Shown one piece after another: positions 8,054 through 18,042 of a stretch of 64,000 bases of DNA; the stretch's first letter is position 1; every line of letters starts with the position of its first letter. Origin of the DNA: Oscillospiraceae bacterium HV4-5-C5C (GTDB lineage Bacteria > Bacillota > Clostridia > Saccharofermentanales > Fastidiosipilaceae). The DNA lies in contig JAAVLZ010000001.1 in assembly GCA_012034405.1 (NCBI GenBank), positions 62,001 through 126,000 on the forward strand, read 5' to 3'. The notes below the pieces were generated by a model. The model worked only from the letters and a program-made list of their open reading frames with translations, searched no databases and had not been told where the DNA came from. A program made the translations under genes and the position numbers.

Positions 8054-8076
8054 CCTCCCTCTATTCAGCGCCGGCT

Positions 8077-8101
8077 GGGCAGCGGGCGCTTGTCATTCAG
8101 T
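8077..8101. terminator. Possible hairpin between convergent genes
   Basis: AGCGCC and GGCGCT form a short GC-rich stem between the stop codons of the YgjP-like gene and mutY. The U-run is poor, so this is a weak candidate terminator. Confidence 0.3.
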
Positions 8102-8109
8102 CTGACGTG

Positions 8110-9426
8110 TCATAATAAAGAATCAACAGCACCTGACCCAGGCAAAAAGCTCTGCAAAATGCGGGGGAACGTCAGGCGGGCGGCAGCCCGGGCCGGGTTG
8201 AGCCAGATTGCCGTTTGACTGAAGCCTGCCGCCGCCAGCTCCGGCGCGGGCTCCTCAGCGTGAGCAGGCTTATGGGAGACAGTCCTATAAACCAGCTCCG
8301 GCTCTGCCAGCTGACTTTCGCTCCGTCCAGGCAGTGGTGTTGAGCCAAGCTTCCCGCAGATCTGCGACGCGGTAAGCTCCGGTGGCCCAGACTCCTGCGG
8401 CAGGCTGACTTCTGCCCGCCAAAAATCACAGTCCCAAATCAAGTGGGTGAAGATCTGCCGCCCTGGTCCCAGATAGTCCAGCTTCAATAAATGATAACCT
8501 TGCTCCTCCAGATAACGGTTTATTTCTTCTTGACTGACTTTTCCATCCAAAGACGGGAATTCATAGAAGCCGGCCAGCAGACCGCTGGCCGGCCGCTGTA
8601 CAAAGCACCATGTCTGATCAGCCTGGTTGATCAGCAGCAAAAAGCTGCGCTGTTCCTCCGGCAGCGGCGTCAGGCGGCGGGATGGCCGCGGAAGGTCTTT
8701 TACCTGGCCGCTGATCCTGGCCTTACAGACTGCCTGCAGCGGACAAGCCGGGCAGTCTGCCTGTGCCCCGGGCCGGCAGATGACGGCGCCTAACTCAATC
8801 AGGCTCTCATTCAGCGGGCCAGCCGGATAGCGGCCGCTTTGCTGCAAGCTATCCAGCAAGGCTTCGCCGGCCCTGCGGTCATGGGTATTGCCCTGCTGCC
8901 AGGGATAGTTTCCCAGGCGGCAGAGTACGCGCAGCACATTGCCATCAACTGCCCCTACTGGCTGAGCAAACGCCAGCGAGGCTACCGCGCCGGCGGTATA
9001 GCGGCCGATTCCCGGCACTTTCAGCAGCCCTGCCGCGGTCTGGGGGAAAGTGCCCCCGCAGGTTTCAGTCACATATTCTGCTCCCGCTTGCAGATTTCTG
9101 GCCCGGCTGTAATACCCCAGGCCTTCCCAGGCCTTCAGCACCTCAGCCAGCGGCGCCGCGGCCAGGTCCTGCACCGTAGGGTAAAGCTGCAGGAACTTTT
9201 GGTAGTAAGGAATGACCGTCTGCGCCCGGGTCTGCTGCAGCATCACCTCGGACAGCCAGATTTTATACGGATCACGGGTGTGCCGCCAGGGTAAATCCCG
9301 CTTGTGTTCACCAAACCATCTCAGCAGCGGCTGCAGCTCCGGCCAGGATTCAGCGGCGGCAGCGCCCCAGGCAGCCAGATCAGCGGCAGACAGCCGGCCT
9401 GGCTCTGCCTTTATTGCTTTTACCAC
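8110..9426 (-). CDS. mutY: A/G-specific adenine glycosylase MutY
   Basis: Removes adenine mispaired with 8-oxoguanine in base excision repair. Visible parts are LLRWFGEHKRDLPWRHTRDP at the N-terminus, the helix-hairpin-helix VPGIGRYTAGAVASLAF with the catalytic Asp in GAVDGNVLRVL, and a [4Fe-4S] loop CRPGAQADCPACPLQAVC (C-X7-C-X2-C-X5-C spacing as read). A C-terminal NUDIX-like domain (from about residue 255) recognises 8-oxoguanine. The open frame extends to a GTG at 9480, but that overlaps pyrD by 61 bases. I prefer the GTG at 9424-9426, whose codon abuts the pyrD stop (TTGTGGTAA), giving 438 residues; either is possible. The C-terminal tail is long. Last gene of the carB-pyrK-pyrD-mutY run. 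Confidence 0.88.
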   Translation of the reverse strand: MVKAIKAEPGRLSAADLAAWGAAAAESWPELQPLLRWFGEHKRDLPWRHTRDPYKIWLSEVMLQQTRAQTVIPYYQKFLQLYPTVQDLAAAPLAEVLKAWEGLGYYSRARNLQAGAEYVTETCGGTFPQTAAGLLKVPGIGRYTAGAVASLAFAQPVGAVDGNVLRVLCRLGNYPWQQGNTHDRRAGEALLDSLQQSGRYPAGPLNESLIELGAVICRPGAQADCPACPLQAVCKARISGQVKDLPRPSRRLTPLPEEQRSFLLLINQADQTWCFVQRPASGLLAGFYEFPSLDGKVSQEEINRYLEEQGYHLLKLDYLGPGRQIFTHLIWDCDFWRAEVSLPQESGPPELTASQICGKLGSTPLPGRSESQLAEPELVYRTVSHKPAHAEEPAPELAAAGFSQTAIWLNPARAAARLTFPRILQSFLPGSGAVDSLL

Positions 9427-10337
9427 AACTGCAGCTGCCCGACCAGCTGGGAAAGCCTGGCGATCCCCTGTTCCTGACACAAGCGTTCCAGATCCCGGAT
9501 AATTTGCGGCATGGCCTGAGGGTGCAGCAGGTTAGCCGTCCCCACCTGAACACAGCTGGCGCCGGCCAGCATAAATTCCAGTACATCCTCTGCCGTCATG
9601 ATACCGCCCATTCCCACAATGGGAAGATCTACAGTCCGGTACACTTCATTGACCATCCGCAGTGCCACAGGCTTCACCGCCGGACCGGACAGGCCTCCTG
9701 TATTATTATGCAATATCGGCCGTCGGCTGCGCCAATCAATTGCCAGTCCAAGCAAGGTGTTGATCAAAGAAACCGCATCTGCCCCCCCCTCCCGGGCAGC
9801 CTGGGCGGCTTCAGCAATTGAGGTGACATTGGGGGTCAGCTTTACCCAGAGCGGCTTGGTGGTGACCTTACGGACTGCGGCGGTGACTTCCCGGATCAGC
9901 GGCGGCTTGGCTCCAAAGCTCAAGCCATGCTTGACATTGGGACAAGATAAATTCAGTTCTATGACCTGTACGGCGGTCTGATCCAAAGCCTCCGCCAGCT
10001 GTACGTAATCCTCTACCGTATCTCCGGCGATATTCTGCACAATAAAAAAGCCGGCCGACTGCATAAACGGCAGTTCATGAGCCAGATAATGTTGCAGGCC
10101 GGGATTTTGCAGACCGACTGAATTCAGCAGGCCAGAAGCGGTTTCCGCGGTTCTGGGCGGCAGATTGCCCAGCCGCGGTTCTACGGTCACCGCTTTAGCG
10201 CTGATCCCCCCCAGACGTTTGAGATCCATAAAGGCCTGGGCTTCCCGGCCAAAGCCAAAGGTACCCGACGCGGCCACAACCGGATTTTTCAGCCGGCTGG
10301 GACCGACCTGAACAGACAAATCTACTGACAGGCTCAT
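9420..10337 (-). CDS. pyrD: Dihydroorotate dehydrogenase B, catalytic subunit
   Basis: Oxidises dihydroorotate to orotate on FMN, the fourth step of UMP synthesis. The 305-residue protein shows VAASGTFGFG near the N-terminus, the catalytic segment ELNLSCPNVKHGLSFG with the Cys base near residue 130 (class 1B dehydrogenases use Cys), and the FMN phosphate site VGMGGIMTAEDVLEFMLAGA. It overlaps pyrK by four bases (ATGA). The pair makes the NAD-dependent heterotetramer typical of Bacillota. Followed by mutY with overlapping ends. Confidence 0.95.
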   Translation of the reverse strand: MSLSVDLSVQVGPSRLKNPVVAASGTFGFGREAQAFMDLKRLGGISAKAVTVEPRLGNLPPRTAETASGLLNSVGLQNPGLQHYLAHELPFMQSAGFFIVQNIAGDTVEDYVQLAEALDQTAVQVIELNLSCPNVKHGLSFGAKPPLIREVTAAVRKVTTKPLWVKLTPNVTSIAEAAQAAREGGADAVSLINTLLGLAIDWRSRRPILHNNTGGLSGPAVKPVALRMVNEVYRTVDLPIVGMGGIMTAEDVLEFMLAGASCVQVGTANLLHPQAMPQIIRDLERLCQEQGIARLSQLVGQLQLW

Positions 10338-11269
10338 TCCGGAAAAACCTCCTCCGCGTTAAATACCGGCCCCTCATAGCAAACACGCAGCATTTCCGTC
10401 CGGCCCTCCCTGGTAATCTGGCAGGCACAGGTACGGCAGAGACCAAAACCACAGGCCATACGCTCCTCAAGCGAAACCTGACAAGGATACTGCCGTGACC
10501 TGGACCAGCTGGCGGCCGCGGCCAGCATGGGTTTGGGGCCGCAGGCTATGACCGTGACCGCCTGTCCGGCGCGGGCAACGTTCTGGCCCTCCGGCTCACC
10601 TGGCAGCAGCTCCAGCTGAGCCAATGCCGTGGCGACCGTCCCCCTGACGCCCAGGCTGCCATCGTCAGTAGCAAGGGTCAGACCATCAGAGCATACCGCC
10701 CGGAATGAATCTGCCAGCACTACCCGATCCCGGCTACGGAAGCCCAGGACCGCAGCCGTCCGGCAGCCTTGCAGCCTGGCTTCATGCAACGCGAAGAGCA
10801 GCGGAAAAAGTCCTGAACCCCCGCCGGCTGCCAACAGTAACGGCGGCTGTCCTGAGCCGGAGCTAAGCTGCTCAGTCCCGGGCTGCGGCAGGGTAAAGCC
10901 CTGGCCCAGCGGACCCAGCACGGACAGCGCCCGGCCCGGTCTGGACGCAGCCAGGTCCGCGCTGCCCTGACCCTTCAGCTGAATGCCGATGGCTATGATC
11001 CCCGCCGCACGGTCGACCTGCGCCACCCCAAAAGGCCGGCGCAGGAACTGACTGCAGGACAAGTTGACAAATTGTCCCGGCTGACAGCTCAAGGCTACCG
11101 CCGGGCAGTAAATCTGCAGCCAATAGGTGCCGGCATTCAGCTGGTGGCAAGAAACTACTTCAGCAGCATATTCCAGCTGACCAGACGTGGCTTTTAACGG
11201 GCCTGAACCCGTAGCCTGGTTCAGGCCGGCCCCGTCCGGCCGGAGCTGGCTTTGGTTCACTTGAGTCAT
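10334..11269 (-). CDS. pyrK: Dihydroorotate dehydrogenase B, electron transfer subunit
   Basis: Carries electrons from PyrD to NAD through FAD and a [2Fe-2S] cluster. The 311-residue protein has an FAD-binding beta barrel (RRPFGVAQVD, PGQFVNLSC), an NAD-binding region with LLLAAGGGSGLFPLLFAL, and a C-terminal cluster CGFGLCRTCACQI plus RVCYEGPVF, giving the C-X4-C-X2-C...C ligands near residues 268-297. It is about 50 residues longer than the usual 255-265; the first 36 residues are a low-complexity, probably flexible extension. Start ATG with AAGGAG. Between carB and pyrD. Confidence 0.94.
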   Translation of the reverse strand: MTQVNQSQLRPDGAGLNQATGSGPLKATSGQLEYAAEVVSCHQLNAGTYWLQIYCPAVALSCQPGQFVNLSCSQFLRRPFGVAQVDRAAGIIAIGIQLKGQGSADLAASRPGRALSVLGPLGQGFTLPQPGTEQLSSGSGQPPLLLAAGGGSGLFPLLFALHEARLQGCRTAAVLGFRSRDRVVLADSFRAVCSDGLTLATDDGSLGVRGTVATALAQLELLPGEPEGQNVARAGQAVTVIACGPKPMLAAAASWSRSRQYPCQVSLEERMACGFGLCRTCACQITREGRTEMLRVCYEGPVFNAEEVFPE

Positions 11270-11359
11270 AAATTCTCCTTAAGGTTTAACTATCCTTTCA
11301 GCTAAATTCAGGTAAAGCAGAACCCAGGTTTTCAGCCGTAAGGGCAGGTGCCGCCCGGT

Positions 11360-14300
11360 TCAGTCCTGACCAGCCGTAAACACTTCTTCTGTCTGATGCC
11401 GTTTCCAGACATTCTCCTTTGCGGTCTGGTTTTGCATCGGCAGTTCATTCAGCGGCAGTTTATTCTGCCGGCTGGCCGCGACCAGGCGCGCAAAGCGCCG
11501 GATATCACAAGGCGTCAAATCAGCTACGGTCAGGTTCCGCTCTAAGCATTCCACAACCGCGGTCAGGGTGTCAAGCGATGTAATGGTAGGTATGCCATGC
11601 TCAATACACATCCGTCGGATTCTGAAGCCGCCGCTGAGCGGATCATTACCTGAGGCGGTATTGACCAGCAGTTTAATCTTGCCGCTGCGCAGCAGGTCAC
11701 CGGTGTTAGGCGAAGGTTCCTGAAGCTTGCGGCAGCTGTTGGCGGGAACGCCGTTACGCAGCAGGTAATGAGCGGTTCCGCCGGTGGCATATAACGTAAA
11801 GCCCATCTCATACAGGCGCCAGGCCAGCGGCAGCAGCTCATTTTTATCCGGATCCTTAACTGACAGGAGCACGGCTTCGCCCCGCTTGGGAAAGCGGAAG
11901 CCCGAGGCCAGAATAGCCTTAAACATGGCTTCGGCATAAGTCTGCGCCAGACCTAATACCTCACCGGTTGATTTCATTTCAGGTCCGAGAACGGTGTCCA
12001 CATTATGCAGTTTGGCAAAAGAAAACACCGGAGCTTTAATAGCATATACCGCCGGATAACGGGCGTAGAGATCTTCGCCGTAGCCCAGCTGGCTGACCGC
12101 GCGCCCCAGCATGACCTCTGTAGCCAGTCTGACAATCGGCAGTCCGGTCACCTTGCTGATGTAAGGCACCGTCCTGGAAGAACGGGGATTGACCTCCAGA
12201 ACATAGACCTCGTCATTATAAAGGATAAATTGAATGTTAATCAGGCCGATGACGCCGATTTGCTGAGCTAACAGGCGGGTGTAGCGAATGATGGTCTCCC
12301 GGTGCTTATCCGGTATGTACGCCGGAAAGATCGAGATGGAGTCACCGGAGTGAATGCCGGCCCGTTCCAGATGTTCCATAATGCCCGGGATCAGCACATC
12401 CACCCCGTCGGAAATCGCATCCACCTCAAGTTCCACGCCCATCAGGTACTTATCCACCAGAATCGGATGCTCCTGGATATTAAGGTTGATGATGGCCATA
12501 TACTCCGCGATATCCTGGTCATTGTAGCAAATCTGCATACCCTGCCCGCCCAATACATAGGAAGGCCGCAGTAGAACCGGATAGCCCAGCTGGCGCGCCG
12601 CTTCCTGAGCCTGCTCGGTAGAAAAGATCGTATGTCCCTGAGGGCGGCTGATCCGGCACTGATTCAGGACCTCATCAAAGCGCTCCCGGTCCTCGGCGCG
12701 GTCCACGCCGTCAGCGGCTGTTCCCAGGATCCGGTAGCCCCAATCACTCACAGCCTGGATCAGTTTGATCGCTGTCTGACCGCCGAACTGACAGATCACC
12801 CCGTCCGGCTGTTCGTTTTCCAGCACCGCGCGGACATCGTCCTCGGTCAGGGGCTCAAAGTACAGGCGGTCAGAAGTATCAAAATCTGTAGACACTGTTT
12901 CAGGATTATTATTGATGATGATCGCTTCATAACCCAGCTTTTTTAATTCCTGTACGCAGTGCACGGAACAGTAATCAAACTCGATGCCCTGGCCGATCCG
13001 GATGGGGCCGGAGCCCAGTACCACTACCTTATGGCGGCCTGTCCGCCCGGCCTCATTTTCCTGATCTGTACAGGAATAAAAGTAAGGGGTACTGGCCTCA
13101 AACTCACCCGCGCAGGTATCCACCATCTTATAATGGGTGACCAGTCCCAGGCGCAGCCGGCGCTTGTGCAGCAGCTCACGATCCAGGCCGGTGAGATCGC
13201 TGATGCGCCGATCACATAAGCCGTCCTGCCAGGCCTGTCGCAGCTCACTGTCACTGATATTTTTTTGGAGAGCCAGCCGCTCTTCTTCTAAAACCAGCTC
13301 GCGAACCTTACCTAAAAAGAAGCGGTCTATCCGCGTCAGCTGGTATACCTGATCCAGAGACTGGCCGCGGCGCAGGGCTTCCGCCACCGCAAAGAGCCGG
13401 CGGTCATTGACATGCTGCATCTGTTCCTGCAGCTCCGGCTGACTCAGCTTGAATAATGCCGGCTGTCGCAGACCATAATCATTCAGTTCCAGAGAACGGA
13501 TAGCTTTCATCAGCGAAGCTTTGAAGGTATTGCCGATGGACATGATTTCTCCGGTGGCTTTCATCTGCGTGCCCAGCGCCCGGTCAGCGTGGACAAATTT
13601 ATCAAACGGCCACTTGGGTATTTTGGTGACAACATAGTCCACGACCGGTTCCGCGGCAGCCCAGGTACAGCCGGTCACCTCATTGCGGATTTCATCCAGA
13701 CGATAGCCCAGAGCTATATGGGCGGCGACTTTGGCAATCGGATAACCGGTGGCTTTGGAAGCCAGCGCCGAGGACCGTGACAGCCGGGGATTGACTTCAA
13801 TGACCGCGTAACTGCCGTCAGTCGGGTGTAAAGCAAACTGAACATTACAGCCGCCTACAATCTCCAGAGCATTGACGATTCTCAAGGAAGCTGAGCGAAG
13901 CAGCTGCAGCTCATGGTCATTCAGAGTCAGAGCCGGCGCAAAGACAATGGAATCTCCGGTATGAACCCCTACCGGATCAAAATTCTCCATAGAACAGATG
14001 GTGATCGCGTTACCGTCCGCATCCCGCACGGCCTCAAACTCAATTTCCTTCCAGCCGGCTATGGATTTTTCCACCAGGATCTGATGGACCCGGCTGGCCT
14101 CCAGGCCGGTCTCCGCGATTTCTTTCAGCTCTTCCGGATTGTTGACAATGCCGCCGCCGGTACCGCCCAGGGTAAAAGCCGGCCGGATGATAACCGGGTA
14201 GCTGATGCTTTCGGCCAGCGCCAGCGCTTCTTCTATTGTGTGGGCTATACCCGAGGGAATGCAGGGAATGTCTATGGCTTCCATGGTACTGCGGAAAGCT

Positions 14301-14689
14301 TCCCGGTCTTCGCCCCGCTTAATCCCCTCAGCAGAGGTCCCCAGTAGGCGAATCTGATGCCTGGCTAAAAAACCGGATTCAGTCAGCTCCATGGCAAAGT
14401 TCAGGCCGGTCTGACCGCCCAGGCTGGCCAGCAGACTGTCGCAGCCTTCTTCCAGCAGGATCCGTTCCACGACTTCCGTCTGCAACGGTTCCAGATAGAC
14501 TTTGGTGGCCATTTCCGCATCGGTCATAATGGTAGCTGGATTCGAATTCAGCAGCACCGACTCAACGCCTTCCTGTGTCAAGGTACGGCAAGCCTGGGTA
14601 CCGGCGTAGTCAAACTCCGCGGCCTGGCCGATAATGATGGGGCCGGAACCGATAATCATAACCTTTTTAATGGATGTATCTTTGGGCAT
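11360..14689 (-). CDS. carB: Carbamoyl-phosphate synthase large subunit
   Basis: Makes carbamoyl phosphate from bicarbonate, ATP and ammonia delivered by CarA. The 1109-residue protein has two homologous ATP-grasp halves: the first begins KKVMIIGSGPIIIGQAAEFDY and the second, near residue 555, KVVVLGSGPIRIGQGIEFDY. A C-terminal MGS-like regulatory domain (about 945-1080) includes LYATGGTAHYLLRNG. The tail after about 1085 is longer than usual. carA, normally adjacent, is missing here. A 190-base AT-rich gap with a promoter-like sequence separates it from pyrF, so carB-pyrK-pyrD-mutY may form its own transcription unit. Start ATG has AGGAG upstream. Confidence 0.96.
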   Translation of the reverse strand: MPKDTSIKKVMIIGSGPIIIGQAAEFDYAGTQACRTLTQEGVESVLLNSNPATIMTDAEMATKVYLEPLQTEVVERILLEEGCDSLLASLGGQTGLNFAMELTESGFLARHQIRLLGTSAEGIKRGEDREAFRSTMEAIDIPCIPSGIAHTIEEALALAESISYPVIIRPAFTLGGTGGGIVNNPEELKEIAETGLEASRVHQILVEKSIAGWKEIEFEAVRDADGNAITICSMENFDPVGVHTGDSIVFAPALTLNDHELQLLRSASLRIVNALEIVGGCNVQFALHPTDGSYAVIEVNPRLSRSSALASKATGYPIAKVAAHIALGYRLDEIRNEVTGCTWAAAEPVVDYVVTKIPKWPFDKFVHADRALGTQMKATGEIMSIGNTFKASLMKAIRSLELNDYGLRQPALFKLSQPELQEQMQHVNDRRLFAVAEALRRGQSLDQVYQLTRIDRFFLGKVRELVLEEERLALQKNISDSELRQAWQDGLCDRRISDLTGLDRELLHKRRLRLGLVTHYKMVDTCAGEFEASTPYFYSCTDQENEAGRTGRHKVVVLGSGPIRIGQGIEFDYCSVHCVQELKKLGYEAIIINNNPETVSTDFDTSDRLYFEPLTEDDVRAVLENEQPDGVICQFGGQTAIKLIQAVSDWGYRILGTAADGVDRAEDRERFDEVLNQCRISRPQGHTIFSTEQAQEAARQLGYPVLLRPSYVLGGQGMQICYNDQDIAEYMAIINLNIQEHPILVDKYLMGVELEVDAISDGVDVLIPGIMEHLERAGIHSGDSISIFPAYIPDKHRETIIRYTRLLAQQIGVIGLINIQFILYNDEVYVLEVNPRSSRTVPYISKVTGLPIVRLATEVMLGRAVSQLGYGEDLYARYPAVYAIKAPVFSFAKLHNVDTVLGPEMKSTGEVLGLAQTYAEAMFKAILASGFRFPKRGEAVLLSVKDPDKNELLPLAWRLYEMGFTLYATGGTAHYLLRNGVPANSCRKLQEPSPNTGDLLRSGKIKLLVNTASGNDPLSGGFRIRRMCIEHGIPTITSLDTLTAVVECLERNLTVADLTPCDIRRFARLVAASRQNKLPLNELPMQNQTAKENVWKRHQTEEVFTAGQD

Positions 14690-14787
14690 TCATTTCTCCT
14701 CATGCTCCTATACCTGAAGGGCAGGCTGTGCCTGAGGCGCAGCTGATCTTCCGGTCCGTGAGCGATCGTCATGCGTAAACATGCATT

Positions 14788-14816
14788 ATTATACACACTG
14801 ATTGCATGAATGGCCA
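14788..14816 (-). promoter_or_regulatory. Promoter upstream of carB
   Basis: On the minus strand a perfect -10 TATAAT (14788-14793) lies 17 bases from TGGCCA (14811-14816), which matches the -35 consensus at four of six positions. The surrounding gap is markedly more AT-rich than the flanking genes. No PyrR-binding sequence is visible between it and carB. Confidence 0.55.
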
Positions 14817-14879
14817 TATTTAATAATATTTATGCAGTCTAAAAGATTGTTTGGCCGCCAGCCAGCGCAAGGCCGGCCC

Positions 14880-15824
14880 TCAGCCGCAGTGATTCTCCAG
14901 CGCTGCCTGCAGGCTTGAGCGCATGCGCATAGCCTCAGCCCGGCAGGCCTCCGCCAGCGCTTCATCCTTCCCTTCAAAAGCCGGATCCCGGCGATAAGCC
15001 AGCATCAGGCTGCGGGAAGCATTAACCAGGGCGCCGCGGCCCTGCCGGTCAAAGCTGGCCATACAATCCTGAGCGGTAGCGCCCTGCGCGCCGTAGCCCG
15101 GAACCAAAATGTAAGCCCGGGGCAGACGGAGCCGCAGCTGCCGGGCCTGCTGCGGCCAGGTAGCGCCAACCACCGCGCCCAGCAGGTTGTAGCCAGATTG
15201 CGCACGGGGTAACATATCAGACCATTGGTTCAGTAGATCAGCCACGGCTTCATAGAGGCGACGGCCATCGGCCAGCTGCAAGTCCTGTAAATCAGCGGCG
15301 GAGGGATTTGAGGTGCGGACCAGCATAAACAAGCCTTTCCCCTCAGCCCCGGCGGTTTCAATAAAGGGCTTGATGCCATCTTGTCCCAGATAAGCATTAA
15401 CGGTCAGCGCATCCGCGTCCCACTGGTCCAGCCAGGCCCGGGCATAGGCGGCAGAGGTTGAGCCGATATCATTGCGCTTGCCGTCAGCAATCACCAGCAG
15501 CCCCTGCTGTCTGGCGTATTTGATGGTTCTCTCCAGTGCTTTAAGCCCCGGCAGGCCATATAGCTCATAGTAAGCCAGTTGCGGTTTGACACAGGGAATG
15601 ATGTCCTTCACGGCGTCAATTAAGCTGCGGTTAAACTCAAACAGCGCGGTCTCAACCGCCTCCTCCGGACTGGCGCAGTCTGCCCTGGCTTTTTGCAGCA
15701 GCGATGCAGGCAGATATTCCAGCTTGGGATCCAGGCCCAGGACCGTCGGGTTTTGACAACGGCTGACCGCGGCTTCCAGGCGGCTGATAAAATCCGGCCG
15801 GGCCGCGGTCTCCTGTTCAGCCAT
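14880..15824 (-). CDS. pyrF: Orotidine 5'-phosphate decarboxylase, long type
   Basis: Converts OMP to UMP. The 314-residue length and the catalytic segment VIADGKRNDIGSTSAAYARA near residue 110-130 mark the type 2 PyrF subfamily rather than the roughly 230-residue Bacillus form. Other matches are NPTVLGLDPKLEYLP near the start and LFMLVRTSNPSA. The frame is open to 15842, but I place the start at the ATG at 15822-15824, which follows AGGTGG by seven bases and overlaps the end of pyrC by eight bases. Fourth gene of pyrR-pyrB-pyrC-pyrF. Confidence 0.93.
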   Translation of the reverse strand: MAEQETAARPDFISRLEAAVSRCQNPTVLGLDPKLEYLPASLLQKARADCASPEEAVETALFEFNRSLIDAVKDIIPCVKPQLAYYELYGLPGLKALERTIKYARQQGLLVIADGKRNDIGSTSAAYARAWLDQWDADALTVNAYLGQDGIKPFIETAGAEGKGLFMLVRTSNPSAADLQDLQLADGRRLYEAVADLLNQWSDMLPRAQSGYNLLGAVVGATWPQQARQLRLRLPRAYILVPGYGAQGATAQDCMASFDRQGRGALVNASRSLMLAYRRDPAFEGKDEALAEACRAEAMRMRSSLQAALENHCG

Positions 15825-17112
15825 GATATACCACCTTTCCACCTACAATGGTGTAAGCTATATCACTATCAACGGACATGCCGTGATAGGGACTGTTTTT
15901 TGAGCGGGAGCGCATCTTGAAGCGATCCACGGTAACTCGTCTGCTCAGATCAATTATGGTTATATCAGCCGGACGTCCTATCGTCAGGCTCCCTCGATCC
16001 TGTTTAAAGAGCTGATTGGGGGCTTGACTCATGACTCTGGCCAGGTCAGCCAGACTGAGCTGATTCGTCTTTACCAGTTTGGTATAAGCCAGCTGCCAGG
16101 CGGTTTCAAAGCCGATCATGCCATTAGCGGCCTGATCAAATTCCAGATCTTTTTCATCCTGATGGTGCGGCGCATGGTCAGTAGCAATGATATCAATGGT
16201 GCCATCCGCCAGACCCTCTATAATAGCCGCTACATCTTTCGGCCTGCGCAGCGGCGGATTGACCCGGGCTAGGGTATTAAAGCCCAGGCAGGCGTCATCG
16301 GTCAAGGTAAAATAATGGGGGCAGGTTTCACATGTCACCTTAACGCCGCGGGCCTTGGCCTGCCGGATCAGTTCCACACCGCTGCTGGTTGATACATGGC
16401 AGATATGCACCGGCAGCTCCAGATATTCCGCTAATATAATATCACGGGCAATCATGATATCTTCTGCCGCGGTGGGGATGCCCTGCACGCCCATCACCGT
16501 AGAATTGTAGCCCTCATTCATAGCTCCGCCGTGCGCCAGGGACTTATCCTCACAATGGTCCAGTACTGTCAGATTAAAGTCAGCGGCGTAAGTCATAGCT
16601 TTCCGCATCAGATCCGCGGTTGAGACCGGCGCGCCGTCATCCGACACCGCCACAATCCCGGCTTCCTTCATCAGGCCGATCTCCGTGATCTGCTGGCCTT
16701 TCTGTCCCTTACTGGCCGCGCCGATAGGCCAGACATTGACCGTGCCGACTCTGGCAGCCTTGTCTTTGATATAGCGGACGACGGTTTCATTGTCACAGAC
16801 CGGGCTGGTGTTAGGCATACAAGCCACGGTCGTAAAACCGCCGCGCGCCGCGCTGGCGGTTCCGCTCTCTATATCCTCCTTATATTCAAAGCCAGGATCA
16901 CGCAGGTGGGCATGCGCGTCAATCAGCCCGGGCAGCACATGCAAGCCGCGGGCGTCAATCACCAGAGTATCCGGGTCCTCAGCAAAAGCCTGGCTGAATA
17001 GCCCGTCCTGTATATAGACGGTTTCCTGACGGAGACAGTCCTGCTGTTCCTGAGGGCTGGCACCAGCCTGACAGGGACGGACGGTAGTAGCATTTTTGAT
17101 AATAAGCTTCAC
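15817..17112 (-). CDS. pyrC: Dihydroorotase, class I
   Basis: Cyclises N-carbamoylaspartate to dihydroorotate. The 431-residue amidohydrolase shows the metal ligands of the family: DAHAHLRDPGFEYKEDIESG near residue 62, DHCED and HICHVST in the middle, and IATDHAPHH near 313. Starts with GTG immediately after the pyrB stop, with GGAGG about nine bases upstream inside the pyrB end, so it is coupled to pyrB. It ends eight bases inside pyrF. Confidence 0.96.
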   Translation of the reverse strand: MKLIIKNATTVRPCQAGASPQEQQDCLRQETVYIQDGLFSQAFAEDPDTLVIDARGLHVLPGLIDAHAHLRDPGFEYKEDIESGTASAARGGFTTVACMPNTSPVCDNETVVRYIKDKAARVGTVNVWPIGAASKGQKGQQITEIGLMKEAGIVAVSDDGAPVSTADLMRKAMTYAADFNLTVLDHCEDKSLAHGGAMNEGYNSTVMGVQGIPTAAEDIMIARDIILAEYLELPVHICHVSTSSGVELIRQAKARGVKVTCETCPHYFTLTDDACLGFNTLARVNPPLRRPKDVAAIIEGLADGTIDIIATDHAPHHQDEKDLEFDQAANGMIGFETAWQLAYTKLVKTNQLSLADLARVMSQAPNQLFKQDRGSLTIGRPADITIIDLSRRVTVDRFKMRSRSKNSPYHGMSVDSDIAYTIVGGKVVYHG

Positions 17113-18042
17113 TTAACTATTCCTCCTGATATTGAGCAGATATAGCACAGCCATGCGGACAGCGACACCGTTGGTGACCTGTTCACTGATCACGGATTGA
17201 TCGCAGTTATAGACTTCAGTGGGCAGCTCCACCCCGTGGTTGGCGGGACCCGGATGCATCAGCAGCGCCTGTGGTTTGGCTAAACGGAGCACCTCCGGGC
17301 TGATCCCGTAAAAGCGGCTGTATTCTGGCACACTGGGAAACAAGCCGGCCTCCTGCCGCTCCAGCTGGATTCGCAGGCCCATGACCACATCCGCGCCTTC
17401 AACGGCGTCTGCCACACGGTGGCAGACATGCGCACCGGTCTGAGCAAACTGGACCGGCAGCATGGTACCGGGGCCGGAAACATAGACTTCGCTGCCCAGC
17501 TTCTTCAGAGCCCACAGATTGGAGCGGGCCACACGCGAATGGGATATATCCCCGATGATGGCTACTTTAAGGCCGTCCAGGCGTCCCAGCTTATCCCTCA
17601 TGGTATAGAGGTCCAGCAGCGATTGGGTAGGATGTTCATTCATGCCATCACCGGCATTGATGATAGAAGCATTGACCCGGGGCGCCAGATAATGCGGCGC
17701 CCCGGCATGAGGATGGCGGATCACAATAAAATCGGTTGCCATCCGGTCAATAGTGACAGCAGTGTCCAGCAAAGATTCACCCTTTTGAATCGAGGAACCG
17801 GAGGTGCTGATGCTGCCGGTATTGCAGCCCATGTACTTGGCGGCGTTTTCAAAGGAAAGCCTGGTACGGGTACTGTTTTCATAAAATAAGGTGATGGCTG
17901 ACTTGCCCTGTAAATGCGCGGTTTTTTTATTGCCGGACTGCATGATCTGTTTCATGGTGCGGGCGGTATCCAGAATCAGGTTGATTTCATCCGCCTCCAG
18001 CTGCTGCATGCCCAAAAGGTCTTTTGATCTGAGTTTAGTCAC
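17113..18042 (-). CDS. pyrB: Aspartate carbamoyltransferase, catalytic chain
   Basis: First committed step of pyrimidine synthesis: carbamoyl phosphate plus aspartate to N-carbamoylaspartate. The 309-residue protein has the carbamoyl-phosphate site STRTRLSFE (near 58), [12 protein letters not shown] (near 139) and [12 protein letters not shown]. No regulatory chain gene (pyrI) follows, as is usual in Bacillota. Starts with GTG overlapping the pyrR stop as GTGA. Confidence 0.96.
   Translation of the reverse strand: MTKLRSKDLLGMQQLEADEINLILDTARTMKQIMQSGNKKTAHLQGKSAITLFYENSTRTRLSFENAAKYMGCNTGSISTSGSSIQKGESLLDTAVTIDRMATDFIVIRHPHAGAPHYLAPRVNASIINAGDGMNEHPTQSLLDLYTMRDKLGRLDGLKVAIIGDISHSRVARSNLWALKKLGSEVYVSGPGTMLPVQFAQTGAHVCHRVADAVEGADVVMGLRIQLERQEAGLFPSVPEYSRFYGISPEVLRLAKPQALLMHPGPANHGVELPTEVYNCDQSVISEQVTNGVAVRMAVLYLLNIRRNS

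Noticed and set aside
8110-9480. Longer MutY from the GTG at 9480
   Set aside because: It needs a 61-base overlap with pyrD and has a poor site; kept as an alternative to 9426.
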